From contig SUVT01000016.1 in NCBI GenBank assembly GCA_015061845.1, positions 1 through 37,644 of the forward strand: a stretch of 37,644 nt of DNA. Reading direction: 5' to 3'. This stretch comes from Lentisphaerota bacterium (GTDB lineage Bacteria; Verrucomicrobiota; Lentisphaeria; Victivallales; UBA1829). The notes beneath the pieces were generated by a model. The model did not search any database, was not told where the DNA came from, and worked only from the letters and a program-made list of their open reading frames with translations. A program made the translations under genes and the position numbers. Below are positions 1 through 8,799 of this stretch, piece by piece. How positions within the stretch are numbered: the stretch's first letter is position 1; the number at the start of each line of letters is the position of its first letter.

Positions 1-230
1 CCCATCATAAAGGCTTCTTTGATGACAGCCTGTGCCTGGGGTGGTCCCATGGTGATAACGGTCAGCTCTGCACCGTATTCCTGTTTGAACCGCAAAGCGG
101 TTTCCAATGCGTAAAGATCGTATGGATTCATTTTTGATTCCACACCATCCCGTTTCAAAACGCCGGTGACGGGGTCGATTTCAACCTGAGCCGTCCCCGG
201 AACCTGCTTGATACAGACAGCAATTTTCAT
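1..230 (-). CDS. etfB: Electron transfer flavoprotein beta subunit, N-terminal part
   Basis: The first 76 codons of a gene that runs off the left edge of the window. The protein begins [18 protein letters not shown] and continues with [15 protein letters not shown] and [11 protein letters not shown], which is the characteristic N-terminus of the ETF beta subunit. This subunit forms a heterodimer with EtfA, binds AMP and FAD, and passes electrons from acyl-CoA or other dehydrogenases to the quinone pool or to bifurcating partners. The ATG is preceded by an AGAGGT ribosome binding site, and a promoter candidate lies at 268-295. An etfA gene would be expected just outside the window. The family call is secure, but the electron donor cannot be inferred from this fragment. 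Confidence 0.93.
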   Translation of the reverse strand, partial: MKIAVCIKQVPGTAQVEIDPVTGVLKRDGVESKMNPYDLYALETALRFKQEYGAELTVITMGPPQAQAVIKEAFMM

Positions 231-267
231 AAGATACCTCTGCTTAAAAATCCCTTCATTATCAACT

Positions 268-295
268 AATATAGCATTGCCGCCATACATTACAA
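268..295 (-). promoter_or_regulatory. Candidate sigma-70 promoter of etfB
   Basis: Reading the minus strand, TTGTAA (290-295) and TATATT (268-273) are separated by 16 bases and lie about 40 bases before the etfB start. They fall between the terminator at 303-344 and the gene, so etfB is probably transcribed independently of the upstream glycan operon. This is a match by eye only. Confidence 0.5.
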
Positions 296-302
296 ATCAT
301 AC

Positions 303-344
303 TTTTAAAAAAGAAAGAGCAATGGAAGATTTTTTCCATCGCTC
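303..344 (-). terminator. Rho-independent terminator of the 370-11320 operon
   Basis: On the minus strand an 11-bp stem (arms 334-344 and 317-327, with one G-U pair) closes a 6-base loop. It is followed by a T-rich tail (TTTCTTTTTT) at 307-316. It sits 26 bases past the stop codon of the SGNH hydrolase gene, so it marks the end of the seven-gene operon. Confidence 0.8.
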
Positions 345-369
345 CAAGTGAAAAACTTTTACAACATGC

Positions 370-1857
370 TTATTTTGCAAGGAATTTCAGAATTTCATCA
401 GCGATCACTCTGCCGCCGAGAGGACTCAGGTGAACACCATCTGAAACATAAAGATCCTTGATGGAGGGTGCAGCCCGCATGACAGAGAGAATGTCGATGT
501 AAGGAATGTTATTGGCAGCGCAGAATTTTTTGTTTTCTGCGTGGTAGAGATCAACCAGATCTTTCTTTCCGTACATGACCATATTATTGGAAGGAGCCCA
601 TTTCTTTGCGCGATCCAGGAACAGCTGTTCATCGGAGGGAGAGGGCGCAATCATGATGATCTTTGCCTGAGGGAATTTGCTCTTGAGGATCTTGCAGATA
701 TTGGTCAGGCATTTCTGCTGCAATGCGGGCGGTGTTTCCTGTTTGGTGAAGTTGGTCTTACGGAACGATCTGGTGTCATTCTGTCCGAGGAACAGGAAGA
801 TGATATCAAACTTTTCATCGAAAAGCCCGTTGTACATATTCTGTCTGTACGCATAGTTTCTCTTGACCAGCGCACCGTTCAAGCGGTCTTCCATGCGTTT
901 GCAGAAGTCGCCGCCGACTCCGGCATTGCGGAAGGTGAATTTTCCGGGATTGTACTTGTTGACCCAGAAACTGATGCGGTCGATGTAGTTATAGCCGCGA
1001 TAGAAGTCGGAGAGAGAGTCTCCGAGGAAAAGAACTCTTACCGGTTTGGCAAGTTTGATTTTCTTTGCAGTATTGCTGGTTGCCTGATAGACATTTTCCG
1101 GCTGGACTTCTACATAGGCAAGGGCATTTTTTCCGTTATTGGAAGCTGAAATTTCCCAGAAGCCGGGTGTCAGCTTGTCAGTTGCAACAGAGATTTTTCC
1201 ATTGGAATCAGCTTTGACTTTCTGATAAGTGACATTGTTGCCGTTTTTCAGAGAAATGGTAAATTCCTGATTCTTGAGACTGGTTGAAAATGTGACTGCT
1301 TTGACCGGATTTTTGACAGAAGCCATCTGGATATCTTTATCAGACTTCACAGAACCGGATGCAGGAACAACTGTTTCCATGTGGAAAGATTCCACATAAA
1401 CTTTCCCGACACCCTGAACTTCAATGAAAGAAAGAAGTTTTTCAAACCGTTCATTCAGCTTGCAGGTGAATGTGAAAGTCTGGAACTCAGAGGTGAGATC
1501 TCTTGCTCCGTCACGGCAATAGTTGGGCTGACCTTTTCCGAAATGATAGGACAGTGCCCCGCAGGCAAGTTTCCCTTCGCCTTTTGCTTTGACAGTGATT
1601 TTAACAGTATCGCCGGGGAAATAATTGATATTTCTGTTGTAGCCCAACGCTCTGCCGAAAAGTTCGCTGCCCCGTTTGCCGGATTCCAGAAGAAGACAGT
1701 CTTTGCCGTCAACTTTTACTTTAGAGACTTTTCCAGCCCAGTAAGCCGGAGCGTTCCAGCCGCGGAGATTTTTTGCAAAAGTATCATTTTTCAGAACTTC
1801 TGCGGAAAGAGGCAGAATACATGCTGCAAGCAGCAATGATGTGATGAGATGTTTCAT
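370..1857 (-). CDS. Secreted SGNH/GDSL-type hydrolase with N-terminal binding-like domain
   Basis: A 495-residue protein with a signal peptide (MKHLITSLLLAACILPLSAE). Residues 20-165 look like a beta-sandwich carbohydrate-binding module and are followed by a short linker domain. The C-terminal half is an SGNH hydrolase: GDS at 279-281 (nucleophile S281), Gly313 in NAGVGG, GQND at 358-361 (N360), and DGVHLSP with D473 and H476. SGNH enzymes remove acyl or acetyl groups, and in a glycan operon a carbohydrate esterase is most likely; the substrate is unknown. The start at 1857 was chosen over an in-frame ATG 24 codons upstream because it begins the signal peptide and has an AAAGGA site. That site lies in the 3' end of the preceding gene (5-base gap), which suggests translational coupling. 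It is the last gene of the operon. Confidence 0.86.
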   Translation of the reverse strand: MKHLITSLLLAACILPLSAEVLKNDTFAKNLRGWNAPAYWAGKVSKVKVDGKDCLLLESGKRGSELFGRALGYNRNINYFPGDTVKITVKAKGEGKLACGALSYHFGKGQPNYCRDGARDLTSEFQTFTFTCKLNERFEKLLSFIEVQGVGKVYVESFHMETVVPASGSVKSDKDIQMASVKNPVKAVTFSTSLKNQEFTISLKNGNNVTYQKVKADSNGKISVATDKLTPGFWEISASNNGKNALAYVEVQPENVYQATSNTAKKIKLAKPVRVLFLGDSLSDFYRGYNYIDRISFWVNKYNPGKFTFRNAGVGGDFCKRMEDRLNGALVKRNYAYRQNMYNGLFDEKFDIIFLFLGQNDTRSFRKTNFTKQETPPALQQKCLTNICKILKSKFPQAKIIMIAPSPSDEQLFLDRAKKWAPSNNMVMYGKKDLVDLYHAENKKFCAANNIPYIDILSVMRAAPSIKDLYVSDGVHLSPLGGRVIADEILKFLAK

Positions 1858-1862
1858 TTGTT

Positions 1863-3893
1863 TTATCCTTTCTTCGGAATTTGAATTGCAAAATAGTGGA
1901 AGATGGAAAGATCTTTTGTGATCTTCCATTTTCCGTCATCCAGTTTGACCGCGATTTCCGTGAACGGACGGAGCTCTCCATCTTCCCGGAGATATTTTCC
2001 GTTTTCCGGATCCAATGCCTTGTCGGTAAAGGAGATGGTCAATTCATGGGCGATATCATAGGATGTATTGGTAAGCCCGATGAGGACATCTTTTCCGTTG
2101 TCGAAATACTGAACGGCGAAGCAGGTGGGATCTTCCACAAAAGCGGGAATCGCCATGGGATCCATCCAGTTCAGAATGTTCCGCATGAGCAGCTGTTTCT
2201 GATAGCTGATGAAGTGGCGCAGATCGTATGCGGCAGGTCCCACACGGAGAGCCATGACAGCGACTTTTCCGCCCAGTTTGTTTTCAAAGATGGTCATTGC
2301 CGGACAGATGGTTTCCAGATCGTGGTTTGTCAGTTCGGAAAGAACTTTTGCACCTTCCTGAACATCAACGATTTTCTGGACATCGCTCAGCGGAGTATCT
2401 TTCAGCGGGCCGTAAGTTCCGGCATATTCTCCGCAGTATTCCGGATCGGAGAAGTATTCTGCACCGAAGGGGACATTCATCTTTGCCGTGCTTGCTCCGG
2501 TGTATTCCAGAAGTCCGCGGTCCGCAAATGCTTTGGCTGCAACGGAATCAAGGATCAGATTTCCTTTGAGATAATCCATGAGCTGTTCATCGGAGAAGGA
2601 ATAAACACTGTCTCCGGCAAGGAATGTCACGGGGGATTTGTCGTAGGTCAGACAGAATCCGCTGTTGGCGAGGAAATCGTGGTGGGCGAAAGCCGGGAGA
2701 TAATAGTCAGAGATAGCGGAGTACATATTGGGTGTGTTCAATGCGGAACTCCGGTGATATCTCAAGCCGACTCCCTTTTTGGTGCCGCGTTCCGGAGCGA
2801 TTTTCCGCAATGCTTCAAAGTAGGGCTTTTCCCGTTTGAGCATTTTGGCGATTTCCGGTTCAAAGAACGGGCTGTTTCCCACATATCCGCAAGCAGAGAT
2901 CGCCGGGTTGAACATCCGGTTGATGATCCCCTGGGAGATGTGGAAACGGATGACTTCCATACTCTTTGAGAAGCGGGTAAAGGGAGTGGTTTCGATTTCC
3001 GGCGTGTATTCGGCAGAATCGCCCATGATGTGTCCAATGGTTTCCATGTAGAACAGCCCCGGTACGATCTGCTGACGGTCGCGGTCGCTGTAAGGTCCGA
3101 TACAGGGGCGCAGCAGAAGTTTGCCTTCAGGCTGGAAAATCCGTGCCATTTTCGGCAGATCATAGTCATAAAGCGTTGTGCAGTGGAGACAGGGAACCAT
3201 AACCCCGACCGTCATTTCCGGATTGACGCTGTGGACTGCATTGCTGATGACAGCCGCCAGCTCTTCCAACGGTTTTTTCAGGAACATGATCCACTGTTTC
3301 TGAACAGTTTTGTCATTGAGGATCGCTTTCTGAAGTTCCGGTCTTGTCCACTCTTTGCCCGTGAGTTTGGAAAACTCCGCAAGGTGCAGGTCGCACATGC
3401 AGCCCCAGGTGTTGTTCCGTCCGGCAAAAATATACCGGTGGTCATCGTCGATATAGATATATTCTGCATTGGTTGCGGCAAGGATCCGGTAGAACTCATC
3501 CAGATACACTTTCAGAGCGGGATCCAGCAGACACGGCGTGCGTTTATCACAAGTGCCGTCTGCCAGAGTTGCCCAGTGTTTGTACTGCGGATTATGTTCC
3601 GTGTGGTCGAACCGCGACATGAGCATGTTGTAGGAAGAGTTGATCCCCACTTTGATGCCGTGTTTGCCGAGATCTGCAATGGCGCGGCTGATATTTTCCG
3701 CTTCTTCCCGGGCTTCTTCGATGGTCAGCTGGTTCCAGACCATGTGCTGCGCATCGGTGAAGAGCATCACATGCTCCGTGCCGGTTTCTTTGCAGAATTT
3801 GATGATATCTGCAATGATTTTTTCATAGTTCCAACGGGGCAGATACATCCGCAGAACATAGTTGACCTGATTTTCAGGAAAAACTGTCTTCAT
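1863..3893 (-). CDS. Cytosolic TIM-barrel protein resembling GH42-like glycosidases
   Basis: A 676-residue protein without signal peptide or membrane segment. The N-terminal 350 residues have the beta-strand/helix rhythm of a TIM barrel. One strand ends in IYIDDDHRY (about 146-154), an acidic cluster where glycosidases place catalytic or metal-binding acids, and a Cys-rich WGCMCDLHL follows at 163-171. The rest contains a Rossmann-like region, such as the trimerisation domain of beta-galactosidases, and a C-terminal beta domain. The layout is like GH42-type enzymes, but no catalytic pair can be assigned with confidence. It may act on oligosaccharides imported after extracellular cleavage. The start has AAGGA 6 bases upstream. 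It lies 9 bases after the LamG-like gene and 5 bases before the SGNH gene. Confidence 0.6.
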   Translation of the reverse strand: MKTVFPENQVNYVLRMYLPRWNYEKIIADIIKFCKETGTEHVMLFTDAQHMVWNQLTIEEAREEAENISRAIADLGKHGIKVGINSSYNMLMSRFDHTEHNPQYKHWATLADGTCDKRTPCLLDPALKVYLDEFYRILAATNAEYIYIDDDHRYIFAGRNNTWGCMCDLHLAEFSKLTGKEWTRPELQKAILNDKTVQKQWIMFLKKPLEELAAVISNAVHSVNPEMTVGVMVPCLHCTTLYDYDLPKMARIFQPEGKLLLRPCIGPYSDRDRQQIVPGLFYMETIGHIMGDSAEYTPEIETTPFTRFSKSMEVIRFHISQGIINRMFNPAISACGYVGNSPFFEPEIAKMLKREKPYFEALRKIAPERGTKKGVGLRYHRSSALNTPNMYSAISDYYLPAFAHHDFLANSGFCLTYDKSPVTFLAGDSVYSFSDEQLMDYLKGNLILDSVAAKAFADRGLLEYTGASTAKMNVPFGAEYFSDPEYCGEYAGTYGPLKDTPLSDVQKIVDVQEGAKVLSELTNHDLETICPAMTIFENKLGGKVAVMALRVGPAAYDLRHFISYQKQLLMRNILNWMDPMAIPAFVEDPTCFAVQYFDNGKDVLIGLTNTSYDIAHELTISFTDKALDPENGKYLREDGELRPFTEIAVKLDDGKWKITKDLSIFHYFAIQIPKKG

Positions 3894-3902
3894 ATCCGAT
3901 CC

Positions 3903-4655
3903 TTATTTTTTGAAGTAGTACTCGTAGATCTCAGAGAGTTCCACGTCGCTCAAACGGCGGCTGTAGATGGTGAACTCGTCAATATAATATTCCCAGTGGG
4001 AACAACTGCCGACAGAGAAGTTGTTTGCCGGGAAATCGGCTTCTGTCATTTCAAAGGATGTGGGATAGTTCTTGGACGGTTCATTGTCAAATTTGATGCT
4101 TATCTGTCCGGGAGCCCAGGAAAATGCAAGCATGTGCCACTTTTCGCAACCGGCTTCCCCGCCGGAAAGTTTGGTGAAGAATGTCCGGTTTTTGATCCGC
4201 TTTCCGAAAAGGTACATGGTATGAAGTTCCCGTTTGCAGGGACACAGGGTTTTGGGATCGTTTGCAAGGTGCTGTCCGATATAACCGGAGTTGGATTCGA
4301 TTCCCCAGAAGAATGTCCGGGGACCGGATTTCAGGGATTTGAATGCACCTTTGTAGAAGAAAACAATGGTTCCCGCCTGATCAAAGTTCAGGTTGTCCTT
4401 GCGGTAATAGCGGAACTGTGCGCCGTTCTGTCCGCAGAGAGCCGCTTTCCCGCGGATCCCTTCTGCAAAGACTTTTTTGCCCCGTACAACCATGGGTTTG
4501 TGCCTGCCTTCCGTGATATCCGCATCGGCTGTCTCATCATCGAAAGAGATGTAGAACGAGACTGCATCCACAAATTTCGGCATGGGGGCGGATTTCTGTG
4601 CCGCCGCCCCGCAGACAATCGCTGCTATGGAAAGAATTGTCAAAAGTTTTTTCAT
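3903..4655 (-). CDS. Secreted LamG/concanavalin A-like lectin domain protein
   Basis: A 250-residue protein with a signal peptide (MKKLLTILSIAAIVCGAAAQ). The mature part is one LamG-like beta-sandwich: an opening SFYISFDDETADADI, GIRGKAALCG, TIVFFYKG, a central WHMLAFSWAPGQISIKFDN strand pair, and a closing YYIDEFTIYSRRLSDVELSEI. That last element is the typical end of LamG domains, where the fold closes and the helix after RLS begins. Such domains bind carbohydrate or act as accessory modules, and no catalytic residues were recognised. A strong ribosome site (AAGGAG) precedes the start, and the gene lies 13 bases after its upstream neighbour. A role in substrate binding at the cell surface or in the periplasm is inferred from context. 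Confidence 0.78.
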   Translation of the reverse strand: MKKLLTILSIAAIVCGAAAQKSAPMPKFVDAVSFYISFDDETADADITEGRHKPMVVRGKKVFAEGIRGKAALCGQNGAQFRYYRKDNLNFDQAGTIVFFYKGAFKSLKSGPRTFFWGIESNSGYIGQHLANDPKTLCPCKRELHTMYLFGKRIKNRTFFTKLSGGEAGCEKWHMLAFSWAPGQISIKFDNEPSKNYPTSFEMTEADFPANNFSVGSCSHWEYYIDEFTIYSRRLSDVELSEIYEYYFKK

Positions 4656-4668
4656 GATATTCTCCTTT

Positions 4669-7600
4669 TTACTTTACACTGATGATCTTGAAATCATGTT
4701 TCTTGAGGTCGATTTCAACGGAATCTCCACTGACGGGAAGAGATTCTCCTGATTCAAGGTTCTTGGCTTCCTTCACAGGGAATGCAAATTTGATTTTTGC
4801 TTTTCCGGCATGACCGAAACTGCAGGCTGCAACAAGCGTTCTGCCATCTTTCAAACGGTATTCTGTCAGACGGAGTTTCTTTGCATCGGTTGAAACTTTG
4901 CCGGACGGAGCGAAGCAGGGGAAGACTTCCATCTTGTCTGTTCCGTAGCCGAGCCCTTTGAGCTTTGTCCAGGTCTTGTTCCAGACAGCTGTCGGTCCTC
5001 CGCCGTTGAGAACCATGGGGATATCATAAGCCAGTGTGACCGCAAGGAATGTTCTTGTGACAAAATCCCTGTTGTTTCCGGAGATCTGGATCAGAACTTC
5101 CGGAATACTTCCAGTCTGCAGACCGAGCGTACAGACTTTGATGTAATCTTCACTGAACCGATCCTGGAAATCCATTGCGCCGAACATGGCTTCCATGTCA
5201 AGCTGGATACTTCCCAGACTCATGAACGGAACAAGGTTGGTGTTCGTCATATGCAGAACCAGAAGAGGTCTGTTGTCAAAGATCTTTGTTCCTTCCTGAT
5301 AAACCATGATCGCAGTACGTTTGATCAGGTTGCGCATGTCAAAGATATCGAAATAAGGCTGGACTTTTCCGTTTTCCATGACATAAGCAGGTCCCGTCAC
5401 AGGGTTCGGATTGTGCCAGTCGCGGATGTTGTCATAGTAGATCCCCTGAAGACCTTCCCGGACAAGTTTCCGGTTACTGTAAAGCAGGAAATCCTGATAA
5501 CTCTTTGACGGTGTGTTGTTGTAATCATCTTCATTATTCGCCCGGAAATCGGAGCAGAACCATTCATCCATGAAGACCTGAAACTCTTCCCAGCGCAGAT
5601 GTGTGGCACGGGGGTTCATGTAAGGAACCATGACATCACTGATCCGGGCGTAGATGAATCCGCGATCCATGTGCCGCTGATAGAATCCCTGCCGGTCGGT
5701 GGGGAGATTTTTGAAGTGACGCATCATTTTTTCAACGACTGCTTTTTCGTGGGCTCTGTCTCCTTTGCCGCCGAGAGACTTCTTCAGTTCGTTGAGAAAA
5801 GTATAATCTTTGTTGATGGGCCAGAAGTCATACTCGAACGCTGCCCAGCATCCGGATCCAGCCAACAGAGACATCCGCACGGAGTTGGGGGCACTGAACC
5901 GTTCGGTCAGCTGACGGCTGGAATTCGGACGGGTTCTTGTGGGAGTTGCCTGGAAGCCGAAAACAAGTTTGAACGGTTTGCTTCTGACTGTCGGTTTATC
6001 CACAAAGTTGATCCGCAGAATGGTTTTGTTGCCTTCCCGGATGACCTGCGCCATGGGCTTCTTGGGATCGCGGCTCCAATTCTTGTCGCTTTCCGCAAAG
6101 AATGCCAGACCTTCTCCCATGTTTCCGACCCAGATGTAAGGACGGAAGTTGTTGGAAACTGCAGTGTGGATTTTGCCCTGCATGGAGTTCCAGAGTTCGC
6201 CCTGTTTTTCCGGAAGAGCGGCTGCAATGTTGTACTTCATGGTGTTGCAGGTGGCGTGGATCTGTTTCGCAAAGGCTGTATTCAGCGGAATGTCAAGCGT
6301 CATGGAGTTGAACTTGTAACTCTTCCCCGGGTTAACTGTGACAGTCGTCTTGATGAAGTTATCGAATTCCAGTTCATGTCTGACATCGACAGCAGGACCG
6401 TTTGTAATTGCAACGGAATCTTCCACAATGGCAAGATCTTTTGATTTTTCGATCCAGCGGAACCCGAGGTTTGTATATCCGGGAACCTGACCGTTGATTT
6501 TCAACACAACCGGTTCAGCAAGAAGTTTTTCTGCTTTTCCGGAAGCGATCTGTTTGAAAAATCCTTTGTCAAAATCATATCTGGACATCAGAGTTTTCAC
6601 GCTCTTGCCGGAATACTGCAGCGGTTTATAAGGCGGAAGAACAATGCGGTCCATACCGATCTTGTTGTGTTCCCATTCAAATTTATTGAAGTAGAATTTT
6701 GCCTTGTAAACATCCACTTTGCCGTCGTTTTTTTTCAGTCTCGCTTCGACAAAATAGTTCCCTTTCTTCAAAGCGGGCAGGGGCATTTCTGCATAGAATC
6801 CGGAAGTTCCCTGCTTGACAGGTACGAAATCTTTGCTGACCGGATTACCTTTTTCATCGGTGATCCGCATGACAGCAGAGGTCACTTTCTGAACATTGAT
6901 GGGGCTGCCGTGGTTTCCGATCCTTGCCCGGATCAGTTTGTAGTAGGGGTAGACCCCGATTTCCAGCTGGGCGCCGGTTTTGAGATCCGGAGTGATCCAG
7001 CGTTTCCCTTGAGGCAGCTGCCAGCCGAGGGTTCTCTGAAGCAGGATCTTTCCGGTCGCGACATCGGTGAAAAGAATATTCATATCGCAGGAAACACGGG
7101 CTTTTTCCTGATATTTCAGTGCAACGGCTTCTGTTTTTCCGGGAGCAACAACGATTTCATTGTCAAGGTTCCGGGGAGCAGCTTCGGAGGTGACGAAGAC
7201 CTGATATCTGATCTTCACAGGCTTTGCTGTGGGGTTGTCGATCTTGAATGCAATGTCATGATCTCCCTTCGCATAATTGCCCATGCCGGTGAAGCGGACA
7301 ACGGGAGTTGCAACAGCAAATTTCACCGGGTTCATGTGGTCAACATTGGCAAAAATAGTGGCTTTGTTGAAAGAACACTGCTGTCTGGGGAAGTTCCAGG
7401 TGCGTGCAAACTGGAAGTACCAATCCTGATTCCGTTTTCCGGGTTTGACACCCATTTCTTTCAGGGGAATCCGTGCTTCAATGGTCCAGAGTTTGTTTTC
7501 TATCGTGGACTTTGCCTTGATTTCCGGGTCCCAGTCTCTGGAAACCTGTGTGCTGACTCCGCCGTTGACCACCGGATAGAGAATATCATAAGAGACATCT

Positions 7601-8013
7601 GCCGGGTTGAGGATCAGGTGATAAAGTGCTTTTCCGCCTTTGGGCATGAAAAGGAATTCCACACAATCGTCGATGGGGATCTGACTGTCCCGTTTCTTGA
7701 ACCGTTTTTTCAGTTTGACTTTAGATTCCGGATCGGGCAGTTCGCTCTGACATGCCAGATAAAGATACTGACCGTCGATCGCGGCAAAACTCTTTGCCTG
7801 ACGTGTCGCCAGAAACGCAGAGTTGTAGGATACCATACCGAAGTTTTCAAAGGATCCGGCATATTCGTTGGGGCTGATCACGCCATCAACAACGGGTGCT
7901 TTTTTCGCAAAAGAAACCGTTGTGACTGTCTTCGCGGGTGAAAATTCCACTTTCGGCGCAGCAGTGAGAGAAAGTGCCGCTGCCAAAGCAGAGAAAATCA
8001 GTAATTTTTTCAT
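4669..8013 (-). CDS. Large secreted protein with CBM9-like domain and GH-like barrel (DUF6067/GH123-like)
   Basis: A 1114-residue protein with a signal peptide (MKKLLIFSALAAALSLTAAP). Residues about 35-240 form a CBM9-like module (VDGVISPNEYAG, YLYLACQSELPDPES, DDCVEFLF, LWTIEARIPLKEMGV). Beta-sandwich regions follow to about 700. Next comes a barrel-like catalytic region with GLQGIYYDNIRD around 855-864, an acid-rich strand end typical of retaining glycosidases, and a short beta-sandwich at the C-terminus. The organisation resembles proteins annotated DUF6067 or GH123-like; this is recognition by eye. It is the likely main depolymerase or binding protein of the operon, but the substrate is unknown. 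GGAG in the final codons of the prepilin-like gene serves as its ribosome site, 11 bases before the ATG. Confidence 0.72.
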   Translation of the reverse strand: MKKLLIFSALAAALSLTAAPKVEFSPAKTVTTVSFAKKAPVVDGVISPNEYAGSFENFGMVSYNSAFLATRQAKSFAAIDGQYLYLACQSELPDPESKVKLKKRFKKRDSQIPIDDCVEFLFMPKGGKALYHLILNPADVSYDILYPVVNGGVSTQVSRDWDPEIKAKSTIENKLWTIEARIPLKEMGVKPGKRNQDWYFQFARTWNFPRQQCSFNKATIFANVDHMNPVKFAVATPVVRFTGMGNYAKGDHDIAFKIDNPTAKPVKIRYQVFVTSEAAPRNLDNEIVVAPGKTEAVALKYQEKARVSCDMNILFTDVATGKILLQRTLGWQLPQGKRWITPDLKTGAQLEIGVYPYYKLIRARIGNHGSPINVQKVTSAVMRITDEKGNPVSKDFVPVKQGTSGFYAEMPLPALKKGNYFVEARLKKNDGKVDVYKAKFYFNKFEWEHNKIGMDRIVLPPYKPLQYSGKSVKTLMSRYDFDKGFFKQIASGKAEKLLAEPVVLKINGQVPGYTNLGFRWIEKSKDLAIVEDSVAITNGPAVDVRHELEFDNFIKTTVTVNPGKSYKFNSMTLDIPLNTAFAKQIHATCNTMKYNIAAALPEKQGELWNSMQGKIHTAVSNNFRPYIWVGNMGEGLAFFAESDKNWSRDPKKPMAQVIREGNKTILRINFVDKPTVRSKPFKLVFGFQATPTRTRPNSSRQLTERFSAPNSVRMSLLAGSGCWAAFEYDFWPINKDYTFLNELKKSLGGKGDRAHEKAVVEKMMRHFKNLPTDRQGFYQRHMDRGFIYARISDVMVPYMNPRATHLRWEEFQVFMDEWFCSDFRANNEDDYNNTPSKSYQDFLLYSNRKLVREGLQGIYYDNIRDWHNPNPVTGPAYVMENGKVQPYFDIFDMRNLIKRTAIMVYQEGTKIFDNRPLLVLHMTNTNLVPFMSLGSIQLDMEAMFGAMDFQDRFSEDYIKVCTLGLQTGSIPEVLIQISGNNRDFVTRTFLAVTLAYDIPMVLNGGGPTAVWNKTWTKLKGLGYGTDKMEVFPCFAPSGKVSTDAKKLRLTEYRLKDGRTLVAACSFGHAGKAKIKFAFPVKEAKNLESGESLPVSGDSVEIDLKKHDFKIISVK

Positions 8014-8019
8014 GATGTT

Positions 8020-8769
8020 TTATTCTCCATACCAAAAAATGTTCGGCTTTGTATCTTTGTTCTTGATACCGTTCAAATTCCTTGCACTGACATGTCCATC
8101 GAAATAGAAAAGATTGAATTTTCCACCATGCCGATCCAGGTCAAACCAGGCCGCAGTCGTTGCGGAAGGATTTACATTGTAAAGGTTGTAGGCATAGTTG
8201 TAACCGGTGGGATTGGAGTGCTCCGGATGGTTCCTTGTTTCTGCCATATAGAAGACCTGGGAATGATTTTTGACTGAGCCGAACTTCCGGACAGTTTTCC
8301 AACCGTTTGCACTTTGAATACTGGGAAGTCTCATAGTGTTGTTCGCCCAGGAATAGAACCCCATATCGGTATTATTATACTTGGATTGCGGAACAGAAGG
8401 ACACATATATTTATACATCTTTCCAGCTCCGGTAAGAAATGAATCGGTGTAGACGATACCGCACCTTTTCAGGAACATCATCCAAAGTAAACCTGACCAG
8501 TCACCGTAAGAACCGGGATTCCCGGTATGAAGCGGAACGACATGGTCGTTGTAAGTATCTGCATACATACGGATTGCCATTGATGCTGTTTTCATGTTGT
8601 TTTTACAGGAAGAACTTCTTCCGGCATCTCTTGCTTTGTTCAGGGCGGGGAGCAGCATTCCGGCGAGGATCGCGATGATTGCAATCACAACCAGAAGCTC
8701 GATCAGGGTGAAGCACCGGTGCTTCATGCCTGTACACAGGCATGATTGTTTGTTACAAGCCTTTTTCAT
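8020..8769 (-). CDS. Prepilin-like (type II/IV pseudopilin) protein
   Basis: A 249-residue protein with a type III (prepilin) signal: a basic leader ending KHRC, then [18 protein letters not shown] with the conserved Glu at +5 (E24). Cleavage would fall between C19 and F20. The -1 residue is Cys, not the usual Gly. The hydrophobic helix continues to [10 protein letters not shown]. The C-terminal domain has a YFDGHV motif with an upstream HGGKFN, as in the DUF1559-like pseudopilins abundant in Planctomycetes and Lentisphaerota. The protein is presumably anchored in the inner membrane and exposed to the periplasm. Its place between an esterase and a large glycan protein suggests a role in substrate handling or export, not a pilus; this is inference. 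The start has AAAGGAA, and a second ATG 14 codons in is possible. Confidence 0.88.
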   Translation of the reverse strand: MKKACNKQSCLCTGMKHRCFTLIELLVVIAIIAILAGMLLPALNKARDAGRSSSCKNNMKTASMAIRMYADTYNDHVVPLHTGNPGSYGDWSGLLWMMFLKRCGIVYTDSFLTGAGKMYKYMCPSVPQSKYNNTDMGFYSWANNTMRLPSIQSANGWKTVRKFGSVKNHSQVFYMAETRNHPEHSNPTGYNYAYNLYNVNPSATTAAWFDLDRHGGKFNLFYFDGHVSARNLNGIKNKDTKPNIFWYGE

Positions 8770-8799
8770 TTTTCGTTCCTTTCGTTATTTGCAATGTGT

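Noticed and set aside
3030-4682. Long open frame (550 codons) on the plus strand
   Set aside because: It is antisense to the TIM-barrel and LamG genes, has no recognisable domain, and has Cys/Phe/His-rich composition typical of frames opposite real genes.
6667-7941. 424-codon open frame on the plus strand
   Set aside because: It is antisense to the CBM9-like/GH-like gene, with no domain and no start context.
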